Under the pieces are notes generated by a model. The model had not been told where the DNA came from, ran no database searches, and was given only the letters and a program-made list of their open reading frames with translations. This document shows positions 1-8,449 of a stretch of 64,000 bases of DNA, one piece after another (the stretch's first letter is position 1; each line of letters opens with the position of its first letter). The DNA is from Firmicutes bacterium UBA5010 (GTDB lineage: Bacteria; Bacillota; Clostridia; Tissierellales; Sedimentibacteraceae): NCBI GenBank assembly GCA_002396645.1, contig DGYI01000044.1, positions 27,824 through 91,823 of the forward strand, written 5' to 3'. The position numbers and the translations under genes were made by a program.

Positions 1-280
1 ACATCTTGTATGTCATACCATAATTATACATATCACAAACTATAAATACGTCGTGACCTCTGACAGATTCATAAACAATCCCCTTTGCCTCTCCGTTTCC
101 GAATCTTATGGATTTAGCATTTAACTTATAAGTGTTTATCCTTTTTTTCTTAACCTCATCTTGACGCCATTCAAGTAAATAATCGTCAATTTTTTGTGTC
201 ATCTCCTCGACACCGTTCATCCCTATAATCGATAAATCAGCAATAGGCTCATATTCTTCATGAATATATTCTGCAGACAT
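1..280 (-). CDS. prs: Ribose-phosphate pyrophosphokinase, N-terminal part (cut by window edge)
   Basis: Only the first 93 residues are inside the window; the gene runs off the left edge. The start ATG at 280 follows a good GGAGG site. The fragment carries the stretch IRFGNGEAKGIVYESVRG followed by HDVFIVCDMYNY. This matches, from memory of the family, the substrate-loop region of the longer clostridial PRPP synthetases (an R-F-x-x-G-E-x-K segment and an ESVRG-x-D-x-F/Y-I pattern). The enzyme makes phosphoribosyl pyrophosphate from ribose 5-phosphate and ATP for nucleotide, histidine and tryptophan synthesis. The catalytic C-terminal half cannot be seen, so a PRPP-synthetase-like protein of other function remains possible. 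Confidence 0.68.
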   Translation of the reverse strand, partial: MSAEYIHEEYEPIADLSIIGMNGVEEMTQKIDDYLLEWRQDEVKKKRINTYKLNAKSIRFGNGEAKGIVYESVRGHDVFIVCDMYNYGMTYKM

Positions 281-552
281 TTGATCCTCCAATTTTATAT
301 AATATTATTCACGTAAATTATAATATAAATATTTTTAAACATACGTATTTTCCCAAGATAATTCTACACAATCTCATTGCATTTTACAATACCAAAATGC
401 ATATTTTTTATCATTCCCATAAATCTCGTTTTATATAAGGAATAATTAGCTTTTAATTATTTCTTTTATGCAATGCCGGGTAATAATATAATTTAAAAAA
501 GGTAAAAATTTTTTAGGCTTTTAAAACAAATTCAGGGAGTAAAAAAGTAAAA
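281..552. other. Intergenic, no gene seen
   Basis: AT-rich DNA upstream of the prs fragment. A TATAAT box on the minus strand (317-322) may belong to the prs promoter, but no convincing -35 partner is present at the right spacing. No open frame with a ribosome site was found. Confidence 0.5.
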
Positions 553-636
553 CACATTCACTCTATAAAAGAATAGTTCTGATTCTTCATTTATCTAATA
601 GAAAGGAAGAAAGTAGAACTTTATCAGATAAAAAAA
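553..636. repeat. Dispersed intergenic repeat, copy 1 of family 2
   Basis: This non-coding stretch shares two blocks with 32321-32377: ATTCACTCTATA near its left end (TTCACTCTGTA in the other copy) and TAGAACTTT followed shortly by ATCAGATAAAAA at its right end. In the second copy these blocks form a clean hairpin. Here the hairpin is imperfect. Confidence 0.4.
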
Positions 637-679
637 CAACACCCAACGTCACATGGTGATCGTCAAATGTCATTTATAA

Positions 680-755
680 TGGTGATCCATCCGCGATTCG
701 AACGCGGGACACCCTGATTAAAAGTCAGGTGCTCTGCCGGCTGAGCTAATGGATC
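680..755 (-). tRNA. tRNA-Lys (anticodon TTT)
   Basis: The reverse complement folds as a complete cloverleaf. The acceptor GATCCAT pairs with ATGGATC, followed by discriminator A and an encoded CCA. The D arm is GCTC...GAGC, the anticodon arm CCTGA-CTTTTAA-TCAGG has anticodon TTT, and the T arm is CCGCG-TTCGAAT-CGCGG. It is transcribed leftward from the promoter at 793-821. Confidence 0.97.
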
Positions 756-792
756 AATTATTTATTTTGGTCGTCATTTCAACGACTTTTAT

Positions 793-821
793 ATAATATA
801 ACAAATTAATACTATTGTCAA
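793..821 (-). promoter_or_regulatory. Sigma-A promoter of tRNA-Lys
   Basis: Reading leftward there is TTGACA (816-821), a 17-base spacer and TATTAT (793-798), about 37 bases before the 5' end of tRNA-Lys. Confidence 0.75.
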
Positions 822-865
822 CAAAAAAATATATTTTTTTACTGGTAAAGAATTGTAATAATTTT

Positions 866-930
866 TTTTGAGTGAGATATGATTTATTTATCTGAAATCA
901 ACATGTGCAATTATCATATCTCACTCAAAA
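866..930. repeat. Long perfect inverted repeat at the 3' end of the transporter gene
   Basis: A 19-base arm (866-884) is exactly complementary to 912-930, with a 27-base loop. It ends at the stop codon of the transporter gene. Neither strand has a U-tract after the stem, because the T and A runs lie inside the arms, so it is not a standard terminator. It may protect the mRNA 3' end or be a small repeat element. Confidence 0.6.
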
Positions 931-931
931 A

Positions 932-2017
932 TCAAATATTGTGAACTTTTTTAGTTCTGATACTCTTTATAACCATCATTACAAGCAGCAATATTCCCAC
1001 ATAACCGTTAATTACATAAATTATATTAACAAGCTTGTTAAACGGAACCATCAATCCTATAAAACATCCTATGGCAGCCAATACAAGTGTTATAATTTTA
1101 AATTTATTTGTATTTTCATCTGCTACTCTGGAAGATACTGTCCATAAAAGAGGTACAGCAGTTGTATAAATACCTCCTGCAACAGTCACTGAGAATATAA
1201 TTGCAACAACAGGATGAATATTTGCAGCCAATATTAAAGATGGAATCATAGATGTATAAACCTGCTCTATATTTGCCATTAATCCCAGTGATACTACAAG
1301 TATTGCCGCAAAAAAAGCTGCCGCCCCTAAAACAGCACCATATGCCGCCTCTTTTTTACTGTTTGCCGTCGCTCCCATTGAGGACATAAAAGATGCCAGC
1401 CACAGCATGCAAAACCCTACATATGACCCCGCAGCAAACAGCCAGTTTGTAGATGCTTTCATTATATCCAAATTCGGAAGCAATTCATTAGCTTTGCTTA
1501 TACCTGCAGGGTTTTGTAAAATTGCTGTTAATCCTAATAATATAGACATAATAACGATTATCGGACCGATTTTTCCTATTACATCGACAATTTTACCAAG
1601 TCCAAAAATAACTGTTCCTGCAGAAATAACAGCCATTATTATACCTCCGACATAAACAGGCCATCCGTACTGCTGATTTAAAGTCGCGCCTGCGCCTGCA
1701 ATCATAACTATAAATGACATATATATAAATACAATTGAAAAATAATCATAGAATTTTCCTATTTTACTGCCGCAATAATATGTGTAGATATCACTTCCTT
1801 TAGGGAATTTGTTTTCCTGTCCGACAGTAATAAAACTAACTCCAACATATAAAAACAGTCCAAACACAACTATAGCTCCTGCTACTCCCATATAACCATA
1901 GGCAGTAAAATATTGAAGTATTTCTTGCCCTGTGGCAAAGCCTGAACCAATTAAAAAAGCAATAAACGCACCAGCAAACGATATCACACGTCCTATTTTT
2001 ACTACTTGAGTATCCAT
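932..2017 (-). CDS. YkvI-family membrane transporter
   Basis: A 361-residue, very hydrophobic protein with about ten membrane segments. The first helix carries the GSGFATGQE signature typical of the YkvI family, which is distantly related to amino-acid/sodium symporters (LeuT fold). The ATG follows AGGAGGATAT. It is the last gene of the grdX-grdE-grdB operon, about 85 bases after the reductase. This position suggests that it imports the amino acid or methylated amino acid reduced by the neighbouring enzyme, which is inference. Family substrates are poorly known, so an efflux role cannot be excluded. Confidence 0.75.
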   Translation of the reverse strand: MDTQVVKIGRVISFAGAFIAFLIGSGFATGQEILQYFTAYGYMGVAGAIVVFGLFLYVGVSFITVGQENKFPKGSDIYTYYCGSKIGKFYDYFSIVFIYMSFIVMIAGAGATLNQQYGWPVYVGGIIMAVISAGTVIFGLGKIVDVIGKIGPIIVIMSILLGLTAILQNPAGISKANELLPNLDIMKASTNWLFAAGSYVGFCMLWLASFMSSMGATANSKKEAAYGAVLGAAAFFAAILVVSLGLMANIEQVYTSMIPSLILAANIHPVVAIIFSVTVAGGIYTTAVPLLWTVSSRVADENTNKFKIITLVLAAIGCFIGLMVPFNKLVNIIYVINGYVGILLLVMMVIKSIRTKKVHNI

Positions 2018-2102
2018 ATATCCTCCTATTATTTGAATAAGGATGCTGTTGCAGCCTCTTTATCTGCAACAGCTCCTATAATTGTTTAAAATATTGTGCT
2101 TA

Positions 2103-3410
2103 TTATTCAAACACCGTTTGACCGTCAACTTCTGTCTGAAGTGCTTTAAGTGCTCTTTCTACCAATTCTCTTCTTAATTTTTTACTTTTTTCTTCTCCAA
2201 GGTTTGGATCTCCTAAAGGATAAGGTATACCAATTGCAGGAATTATTCTGTTAGCTCCTATTGTTAATGATATCGGCACAACCGTGCACATATGAACCAC
2301 AGGTATTCCAACTCTTTCAATTTCTTTTACCATCGTTGCTCCGCAACGAGTACAAGTTCCTCAGGTTGATGTCAGTATAACCGCTCCAACTCCATCTTCC
2401 AACAATTTTTTTGTAAATTGTTCCCCAAAGCCTTTTGAATTGCCAACTGATGTTCCTGTCCCAGTAGTAGTAACAAAGTAGTTGCAAAGCTCTCCTATTA
2501 CTCCTTCTTTCTCCATTTCACGAAGAACATCCAAAGGCACAACTAAATTTGGATTCTCTGTTACAAATGCCCTGTCATATCCTCCGTGTACTGTCATGAA
2601 TCTATCTTTAGTCAAACTATCCATACCTGTAATGTCATAAACACCGTACTTTGTTGCACTTGATGATTCTATTCTGTCAGGATTGCCTTGAGGAACAATA
2701 CCTCCTGAGGTTACCACAGCAAGTTTTATCTTTGTAATATCCTTAACCGCAGGATTTGGGGGAACTCTGTCAAATGAAGGCATTGGATATTCTGTTTCAT
2801 ATTTTTTACCGGCAATTTTATCAAGCAATACATCAACAGCTCTTTCTGAACCTCTTCTTTCATTGAAATAGTTAACGCGTATTCCTCTTTCAATATATCC
2901 TTCCTCGGAAGGTGATAATATTTCTTCTTTATTTACCATCTTTTTAGCAAGACTGCAAAGCTTGCCCATTGCCTTTCTCATACCTGCTGCTGAAATATCC
3001 GTCTGAATAATATGCAAATCTTTTCTGAACATATCAACGCCGGGATTTTCAGGATACATTCCTGTTATAACCGGAATATTAAGCTCAGTTTCTACAGCTT
3101 TTGCAATGGTACCGCAAGCAACACCATATCTTCCCGCATTAAAAGCAGGCCCTGCAACAAACAAATCAGGTTTATGAGGCTTAATCATATCCAGTATTTT
3201 TGCTTTGGCTTCTTCCAGATTTTCTCCAAAGTAGTTATCACCGCATACTATGGTTGCAACAACTTCATATTCATCACCCAGTCCTGCTTGAAGGGCAAGT
3301 CCGGGTCCTACTGTTCCTATCATTAATTCAGGCATTATATCAGCCTTTTCTTCTCCGCCTATATTTGCAAAGAATTGATTTATATAGTGGACAACTCTGA
3401 ATTTATTCAT
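2103..3410 (-). CDS. Glycine/sarcosine/betaine reductase component B selenoprotein (GrdB/F/H type), in-frame UGA as selenocysteine
   Basis: Read through the in-frame TGA at 2361-2363, the product is 435 residues, the normal length for the gamma subunit of component B. The TGA is codon 350 in the context ILTST-U-GTCTRCGATM, the family's UxxCxxC active site. The frame and family similarity continue without a break on both sides, and a SECIS-like hairpin follows. Component B binds the substrate amino group. Its selenocysteine, with the pyruvoyl group of the GrdE-type partner, passes the carbon unit to component A selenoprotein. The start ATG has AGGAGGAAAAAATA in front. The partner gene is 15 bases upstream. 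The substrate (glycine, sarcosine or betaine) cannot be told from sequence alone. An annotation that stops at the TGA would wrongly split this gene into 349- and 76-residue pieces. Confidence 0.92.
2333..2363 (-). promoter_or_regulatory. Selenocysteine codon with bacterial SECIS hairpin
   Basis: Reading leftward, TGA (2361-2363) is followed 11 bases later by a perfect 7-base-pair stem TCGTTGC-GGA-GCAACGA (2333-2349). A short stem with a G-rich apical loop just after the UGA is the expected form of a bacterial SECIS, which recruits SelB with Sec-tRNA. Confidence 0.8.
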
Positions 3411-3425
3411 TATTTTTTCCTCCTT

Positions 3426-4712
3426 TTAATATCCCTTAGCTGCAAGCTTGTTATATCCGTTTGCAATTGTAGATGCTATAATAATTTGAAGTTCTGCCTC
3501 GATGCTTCCATCAGGCTTTAAGCTTCCCTCATATCCGCCTATCATTGTTTCAACGAATTCAAGAGTGCCTATTACCTTATCCATAGGAGGGAAATCTATT
3601 ATTACATTTCCGTTCCCGCAAGATACCAATGCATCAGCTTCTTCAACAGCATCTGCCAAGGATTGTGATTTTCCGTCTCTTCCGGGAAACTCATCAGTAA
3701 TCAAAACTACCTTAACTCCTTTTTGGCTTACCTTTTTGCAGTTCATCATTAAGTCTGTATCAGGGTTTCCATAGCCTTCCTCTGTAATAATTACTCCATC
3801 AAGCCCTAAGAATTCACATAATTTTGCCGTCATATCAGACGATCTTTCCTTGTCCGCAAGAAATACATTTTCATTAGTTAATATAACACCTATAAAGTTT
3901 AAATCCACACCATGCCTTTTATATAAGTCCTCAATAACAGGATTGTTTAAGTGGTGGAAGGTTGTTACTTTATCACAAGGTGCAACACAATTACCGCTAA
4001 TTATTGCACCGTCCATAATTTCAGTAGGATACATAAATGTAGGTACCATAACCTTAGCATCCACACCGTAGTAATACGTATCGTGCAAAAGTCCTTGGGA
4101 TTGCAGCATATGAATATATCCTATCTTAGGAAGATCCGGGTATTGATTAATTTGCTCCTGAATAGGTTTTGTTTCATATACAACTATCTCATCAGGCTCA
4201 AGATTTCTTCCTGCTTCTCCTATATATGCTGCAACTTTTAATCCCGCTATTCTTCCCGCTGCTTCATAATCATGAGTTTCTAACCCTTCTGCAGGCTCTA
4301 TTACAACACATACATTATTAGTCTGAGAAAATGGAGTGTATTTTGCAGAAGGTCCTGACATATCTATAAGTCCTTCTTGAAAACCAACTATTTTTCCGCA
4401 AGTTATAACAGTCGTTCCCACAAGAGCATGGGTTCTTCCATTTCCTACTTCTTTAACCTTGTTTATAGTTCCGGGAAACATCTGTCCACTGCCTGAAACC
4501 TTTACTCTTGGTTCTATAACGTCCTTTACAGGAGCTATTCTTACCGACTCACCCGGTCTGGCTAATTCAACATCAGCCTTAATAATTCTGTCATCTTCAA
4601 GTACAAGATTTATTATTTCATCCTTGTTAACATAAAGTGTTCCCTTTACAACTTCAGTATTTTTTCCAAATTGAACATCATTAATTTTAATTTTGCCTAA
4701 TTCTAATCTCAA
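3426..4712 (-). CDS. Glycine/sarcosine/betaine reductase component B proprotein (GrdE/G/I type)
   Basis: A 428-residue protein of the GrdE family, which is cut in two to give the alpha and beta subunits of component B. Cleavage turns a cysteine into the pyruvoyl cofactor that forms a Schiff base with the substrate amine. The likely residue is Cys242 in SGN-C-VAPCDK, which sits at the place reported for this family (recalled, not checked). The start is TTG at 4712 with AGGAGG eight bases before it. The gene lies between grdX and the selenoprotein. Genes for components A (grdA) and C (grdC, grdD) are not in the window and must be supplied from elsewhere. Confidence 0.9.
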   Translation of the reverse strand: MRLELGKIKINDVQFGKNTEVVKGTLYVNKDEIINLVLEDDRIIKADVELARPGESVRIAPVKDVIEPRVKVSGSGQMFPGTINKVKEVGNGRTHALVGTTVITCGKIVGFQEGLIDMSGPSAKYTPFSQTNNVCVVIEPAEGLETHDYEAAGRIAGLKVAAYIGEAGRNLEPDEIVVYETKPIQEQINQYPDLPKIGYIHMLQSQGLLHDTYYYGVDAKVMVPTFMYPTEIMDGAIISGNCVAPCDKVTTFHHLNNPVIEDLYKRHGVDLNFIGVILTNENVFLADKERSSDMTAKLCEFLGLDGVIITEEGYGNPDTDLMMNCKKVSQKGVKVVLITDEFPGRDGKSQSLADAVEEADALVSCGNGNVIIDFPPMDKVIGTLEFVETMIGGYEGSLKPDGSIEAELQIIIASTIANGYNKLAAKGY

Positions 4713-4794
4713 AATTATTGCCTCCTTTTTATATAAATTCCGATATTTACTGCTTTCATCAATATTGCAAATATCGAAACTCTAATCGATAATT

Positions 4795-5196
4795 CTACAT
4801 AATTTTAAACACAGGATTTTTTACAACGTTTTCAATAAACGATAAATCAACTGTTTTAAAATCGTTTAATATTTTGTCATTCCATTTCGGGGTTTGCTTA
4901 AATCTTAAAAATTTTTCAGCAGCCTGCAGACTGTTTTCTATGAGCATTATGCTTTCATAATCAGCTTTTCCGAACTTCTTTTCAGCAACAACTGTTTTGT
5001 AAGGTGTTTGATTCGGTTTAAGACTTCCAGCCATAGGATGTGTAAGAAGCTTGTACCCAAGATGCAGGTAATCTCTGGTTTTTTCCAAAACATCGATGTA
5101 GCTTCTATCCTCTAAAAATACAATCTCATATTTTCCCTTATATTTTTCATATACCTTGCTATTGTTTGTAATTATTACTTTGCTCGATGTTAGCAC
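4795..5196 (-). CDS. grdX: GrdX family protein
   Basis: About 133 residues with the GrdX-type N-terminus (VIITNNSKVYEKYK) and the block LLTHPMAGSLKPN. GrdX is a small protein of unknown role found in glycine-reductase and related clusters. Here it is the first gene after the sigma-54 promoter. The start is odd. The ribosome site AAGGAGG directly touches the only in-frame GTG (5196), leaving almost no spacer, and no ATG/TTG lies close downstream in frame. Either the GTG inside the ribosome site is used or initiation occurs at a rare codon slightly downstream. Confidence 0.8.
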   Translation of the reverse strand: MLTSSKVIITNNSKVYEKYKGKYEIVFLEDRSYIDVLEKTRDYLHLGYKLLTHPMAGSLKPNQTPYKTVVAEKKFGKADYESIMLIENSLQAAEKFLRFKQTPKWNDKILNDFKTVDLSFIENVVKNPVFKIM

Positions 5197-5229
5197 CTCC
5201 TTAAATTATTTTTTTCTTGCCTATTTGTT

Positions 5230-5247
5230 AAGCAAATAACATACCAA
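5230..5247 (-). promoter_or_regulatory. Sigma-54 (-24/-12) promoter of the grdX-grdE-grdB-transporter operon
   Basis: Reading leftward the sequence is TTGGTATGTTATTTGCTT. The GG and GC dinucleotides are exactly ten bases apart, as sigma-54 promoters require, and the match to TGGYRY-N4-TTGCW is good. It lies about 35 bases before grdX and faces away from the divergent sigma-54 activator at 5430. Confidence 0.85.
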
Positions 5248-5366
5248 CTATTAAAATTTGTATAAATATTTTTTTAATATTGATATTTCAGTATGAAAAA
5301 AATTTATAATAAATGTTTCTAAGATTTTTTTGTGAATTTCCGAACGGTTATAGTGAAATTTTTTTC

Positions 5367-5396
5367 TTGACCGTGAAATAATTTTCATTATATAAT
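5367..5396 (+). promoter_or_regulatory. Sigma-A promoter of the sigma-54 activator gene
   Basis: TTGACC (5367-5372), an 18-base spacer and TATAAT (5391-5396) stand about 34 bases before the ATG at 5430. The activator is therefore probably made from an ordinary housekeeping promoter. Confidence 0.65.
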
Positions 5397-5429
5397 CTTA
5401 AAAGGTATATAATAGTTGAGAGGTAAAAT

Positions 5430-6809
5430 ATGAACGAAATAAAAATAATGATAATAAACAACGAAAAGCATTATATAAGCATTATTACAAATGTACTTTT
5501 ACAAATTACCAAAAATATATCTGCTGTCCAAAATCTTGATAAAGCATTTAATATTTTATCATGTGAAGATTACGACTTTGTTATAACAGACTATCATTTG
5601 TTTGATAAGAAATATACTATACAAAACTTCATATCACCTTTTCCCAAAACAGAGTTAATAATAGCAGCATCAAGTCCTTCTTACAGCGACGGCAGCTATT
5701 CATTGCAAAACGGTGCAAGTGACTATATAGATTTAAACAAAGAAATTAATACTTTGCCAAATAAAATTCAAAGTATTTTATCCAACAAGAAAAAAAGAGC
5801 AGATATGAAAGAAAGTTTATTAAATGGATATCTGTTGAACAGCAATAACGAAAGCTACAAAAAAATGCTGCTTCATTGTGAAAAAGTTGCAAATTCAAAG
5901 GTCAATATTCTACTTACCGGAGAGTCAGGCAGTGGGAAGGAAGTAGCTGCTAAATATATACATTTATGCAGTTCAAGAAGCAGCAATAGCTTTGTTGCTG
6001 TAAACTGCAGCTCATTTACCGAAACTTTGCTTGAATCGGAACTATTCGGGCACGAGCATGGCTCATTTACCGGAGCTACAAAAGCTAAGGAGGGTAAGTT
6101 TGAGCTATCAAATAACGGAACGCTGTTTTTAGACGAGGTTGGTGATATCAATCTGACGACACAGGTTAAGCTGCTTAGAGTTCTTGAAACAAAAAAGGTT
6201 GAAAGATTAGGAAGTAATATCGAAAAATATATAGATTTCAGGCTGATTTCCGCAACAAATAAGGATTTGCCGGAAGAGGTAGCCAACAAGAATTTCAGAG
6301 AGGATTTCTTTTACAGGATAAGCTCCATAGTAATTAATGTGCCTTCGCTCAAAGAAAGAACAGAGGATTTGGATAATCTCATTAAGTATTTTCTTGAAAA
6401 ATCTCAGGAAGAAAATAATATTAAGATTACCGGAATGGACGAGCAAGCCAGAGATTTTTTATTTTCATATGAGTATCCCGGCAATATACGAGAGCTTAAA
6501 AGCATAATTGACAGGATGGTCGTTCTTTCATCTGACGGGATAATCACAAAAGATGGAATCCCCATTCTTTACAATATAAAAAAGAAAACGTCTCAGCTTT
6601 CAAATGTAAATTCATTACATAATCAACACTATAAACTAGCTTCTTTAAAGGATTTCAGAAGGGAATCAGAGTCAGAATATATACGCTGGGTGTTGGAACA
6701 GACAGGCGGAAATGTATCTGAAGCCGCGCAAAAACTGCAAATCAGCACACGTCAGCTATTTAATAAGATAAGTGAATACGATATAGACCGGACAAGCAAA
6801 CGACTTTGA
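5430..6809 (+). CDS. Sigma-54-dependent transcriptional activator with a degenerate receiver domain
   Basis: 459 residues in three parts. Residues 1-115 look like a response-regulator receiver. Residues about 140-370 are a sigma-54 AAA+ domain with Walker A GESGSGKE (164-171), the sigma-54 contact loop GSFTGA (211-216) and Walker B LFLDEVGD. Residues about 415-455 are a Fis-type helix-turn-helix ending in [12 protein letters not shown]. The receiver keeps an aspartate at 54 (ITDYH) but has Asn-Asn (10-11) where the acidic metal-binding pair should be, and it lacks the usual lysine near residue 104. Phosphorylation is therefore doubtful. The gene diverges from the sigma-54 promoter of the grd-type operon and is its obvious activator, comparable in role to PrdR of proline reductase clusters (inference). 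How the signal reaches it is unknown. Confidence 0.93.
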   Translation: MNEIKIMIINNEKHYISIITNVLLQITKNISAVQNLDKAFNILSCEDYDFVITDYHLFDKKYTIQNFISPFPKTELIIAASSPSYSDGSYSLQNGASDYIDLNKEINTLPNKIQSILSNKKKRADMKESLLNGYLLNSNNESYKKMLLHCEKVANSKVNILLTGESGSGKEVAAKYIHLCSSRSSNSFVAVNCSSFTETLLESELFGHEHGSFTGATKAKEGKFELSNNGTLFLDEVGDINLTTQVKLLRVLETKKVERLGSNIEKYIDFRLISATNKDLPEEVANKNFREDFFYRISSIVINVPSLKERTEDLDNLIKYFLEKSQEENNIKITGMDEQARDFLFSYEYPGNIRELKSIIDRMVVLSSDGIITKDGIPILYNIKKKTSQLSNVNSLHNQHYKLASLKDFRRESESEYIRWVLEQTGGNVSEAAQKLQISTRQLFNKISEYDIDRTSKRL

Positions 6810-7038
6810 TCTGAAAGTTCTGATAAAGCTTATATTTTAAATATATTAACTAATATTTATATATACTAAACTAATATAATGAAGTGTTTTTGACTATAGA
6901 TTAATTTAATATATTTTTTCAGATTTTTTGTTTTATAAAAAAACTAAATTCAAATGATATTCAAAATAAAGTTAAAATTCCAACGTTTTATATTTAATGC
7001 TTTAAAATTAGCCTAATATTGCCGACAATGGGCCTTAA
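6810..7038. other. AT-rich intergenic stretch, nothing recognised
   Basis: No gene, clear hairpin terminator or repeat family member was seen between the activator and the promoter of the aminotransferase. A strong U-tailed hairpin after the activator is missing. Confidence 0.5.
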
Positions 7039-7067
7039 TTGACATTTATTTTTTTGTATGTTAATAT
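7039..7067 (+). promoter_or_regulatory. Strong sigma-A promoter of the aminotransferase
   Basis: TTGACA (7039-7044), exactly 17 bases, then TATAAT-like TAATAT (7062-7067). The start codon is 57 bases downstream, after the ribosome site GAGGTG. Confidence 0.8.
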
Positions 7068-7123
7068 TTTGTTAATAATATTGTTGCAATATTTGCAAAC
7101 AAATAACACTATGAGGTGATAAT

Positions 7124-8368
7124 ATGTCTATTAATATGGTTGCTGACCACGCGAGATGGCCTATAGCTAATGACCCTATATTTGAAATATCAGGAAGAGC
7201 TAAAAAAGCTATTGATGAATTTGGTAAGGAAAATGTAATTGATGCTACTTTAGGTGCATTATATGATGATGACGGAAATCTAATTTGTATGGATTCGGTT
7301 TATACTACACTAAAAAATATGCCAAATGAAAAAATTGCTGCTTATGCTCCTTTAGCAGGAACTCCCGGATTTTTAAATGCGGTAGAAACAGCTTGCTTCG
7401 GAGATTACAAGCCTGATGCACATATAAGATCGGTTGCTACTCCGGGAGGAACAGGCGGTGTTAAGCATGCAATCTGTAACTATACAAATTCCGGCGATGC
7501 GATATTGGTCGGTGATTGGTACTGGTCTCCATATGCTACAATTTCCGAAGAAATCGGACGAACAGTTCAAACATTTACATTGTTTAATGAAGAAGGAAAT
7601 TTCAACATAATATCTTTCAAAGAGCACTTTGAAGCATTGATGAAAAAACAAAAAAGAGTTCTTACAATACTTAATACTCCTGCACATAACCCTACAGGAT
7701 ACAGTATATCGGATGAAGAGTGGGATGAAATTTTAGACATTTTCAAAAATGCTGCTAAAGATGAAAATAACAGAGTAATTTTACTGGTTGATACTGCTTA
7801 TATAGATTTTGCGGGAGAAGGTCAGGAAAGAAGAAAATTCTTTAAAAAATTCTCAAATCTTCCTGAAAACTTGTTTGTAATGATAGCATACAGCATGTCT
7901 AAAGGATATACTATGTACGGTATGCGTTCGGGAGCAGCTATAGGTATTTCTTCAAATGAAGATTTAGCTATAGAATTCCAATATTCTTGTATGCACTCAG
8001 GCCGCGCGAACTGGTCAAACGGTACAAGAGGAGCTATGGAAGTTATGTCAACTATATATGCAGACCCTGACAAGCTTAAGGCATACTTGAAAGAAGTTGA
8101 AGAAAATAAGCAAATGCTTCAGGAAAGAGCAAAAATATTTGTTGATGAAGCTCAAAAAGTAGGGCTTAAAACTTTACCGTACAGAGATGGTTTCTTCATA
8201 ACTATAGAGCATCCTGAGCCTAAAAAACTTATGGAAGAATTGACAAAACAAAACTTATATCTGGTTTCTCTTAAAAAAGGTATAAGATTTGCTATATGTG
8301 CTGTATCAGGAGAGAAATGCAGAAAATCAGCAGCTATAATTAAAAAGGCTATGGATGATTTGAAATAA
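7124..8368 (+). CDS. PLP-dependent class I/II aminotransferase
   Basis: 414 residues of fold-type I aminotransferase. Visible catalytic features are the NPTG turn (Asn189), Asp223 and Tyr226 for the pyridine ring and phenol oxygen, the Schiff-base lysine Lys260 in YSMSKGYTMYG, and Arg268 for the phosphate. It would move the amino group of an amino acid to a 2-oxo acid in the cytoplasm. The length and N-terminus resemble the aspartate/aromatic aminotransferase group, but the side-chain specificity cannot be read. It is a single gene with its own promoter and terminator. Lying beside the Stickland-type operon, it may feed amino-acid fermentation (inference). Confidence 0.88.
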   Translation: MSINMVADHARWPIANDPIFEISGRAKKAIDEFGKENVIDATLGALYDDDGNLICMDSVYTTLKNMPNEKIAAYAPLAGTPGFLNAVETACFGDYKPDAHIRSVATPGGTGGVKHAICNYTNSGDAILVGDWYWSPYATISEEIGRTVQTFTLFNEEGNFNIISFKEHFEALMKKQKRVLTILNTPAHNPTGYSISDEEWDEILDIFKNAAKDENNRVILLVDTAYIDFAGEGQERRKFFKKFSNLPENLFVMIAYSMSKGYTMYGMRSGAAIGISSNEDLAIEFQYSCMHSGRANWSNGTRGAMEVMSTIYADPDKLKAYLKEVEENKQMLQERAKIFVDEAQKVGLKTLPYRDGFFITIEHPEPKKLMEELTKQNLYLVSLKKGIRFAICAVSGEKCRKSAAIIKKAMDDLK

Positions 8369-8385
8369 TATATAAAAACTTTTTT

Positions 8386-8434
8386 AAAGCGCATATCTAC
8401 AGTTTTAACACTGTAAATATGCGCTTTTGTTTTT
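8386..8434 (+). terminator. Rho-independent terminator after the aminotransferase
   Basis: AAAGCGCATAT (8386-8396) pairs with ATATGCGCTTT (8417-8427), with an inner TACAGT/ACTGTA pairing and a following T-rich tail. It lies 18 bases after the stop codon and can also serve the convergent gene. Confidence 0.9.
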
Positions 8435-8449
8435 GTTGTGAAAATAAAT

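Noticed and set aside
2103..2333. Separate small gene of 76 residues after the 349-residue reductase frame
   Set aside because: It is the continuation of the same protein past an in-frame UGA that encodes selenocysteine. Family motifs bridge the UGA and a SECIS hairpin follows.
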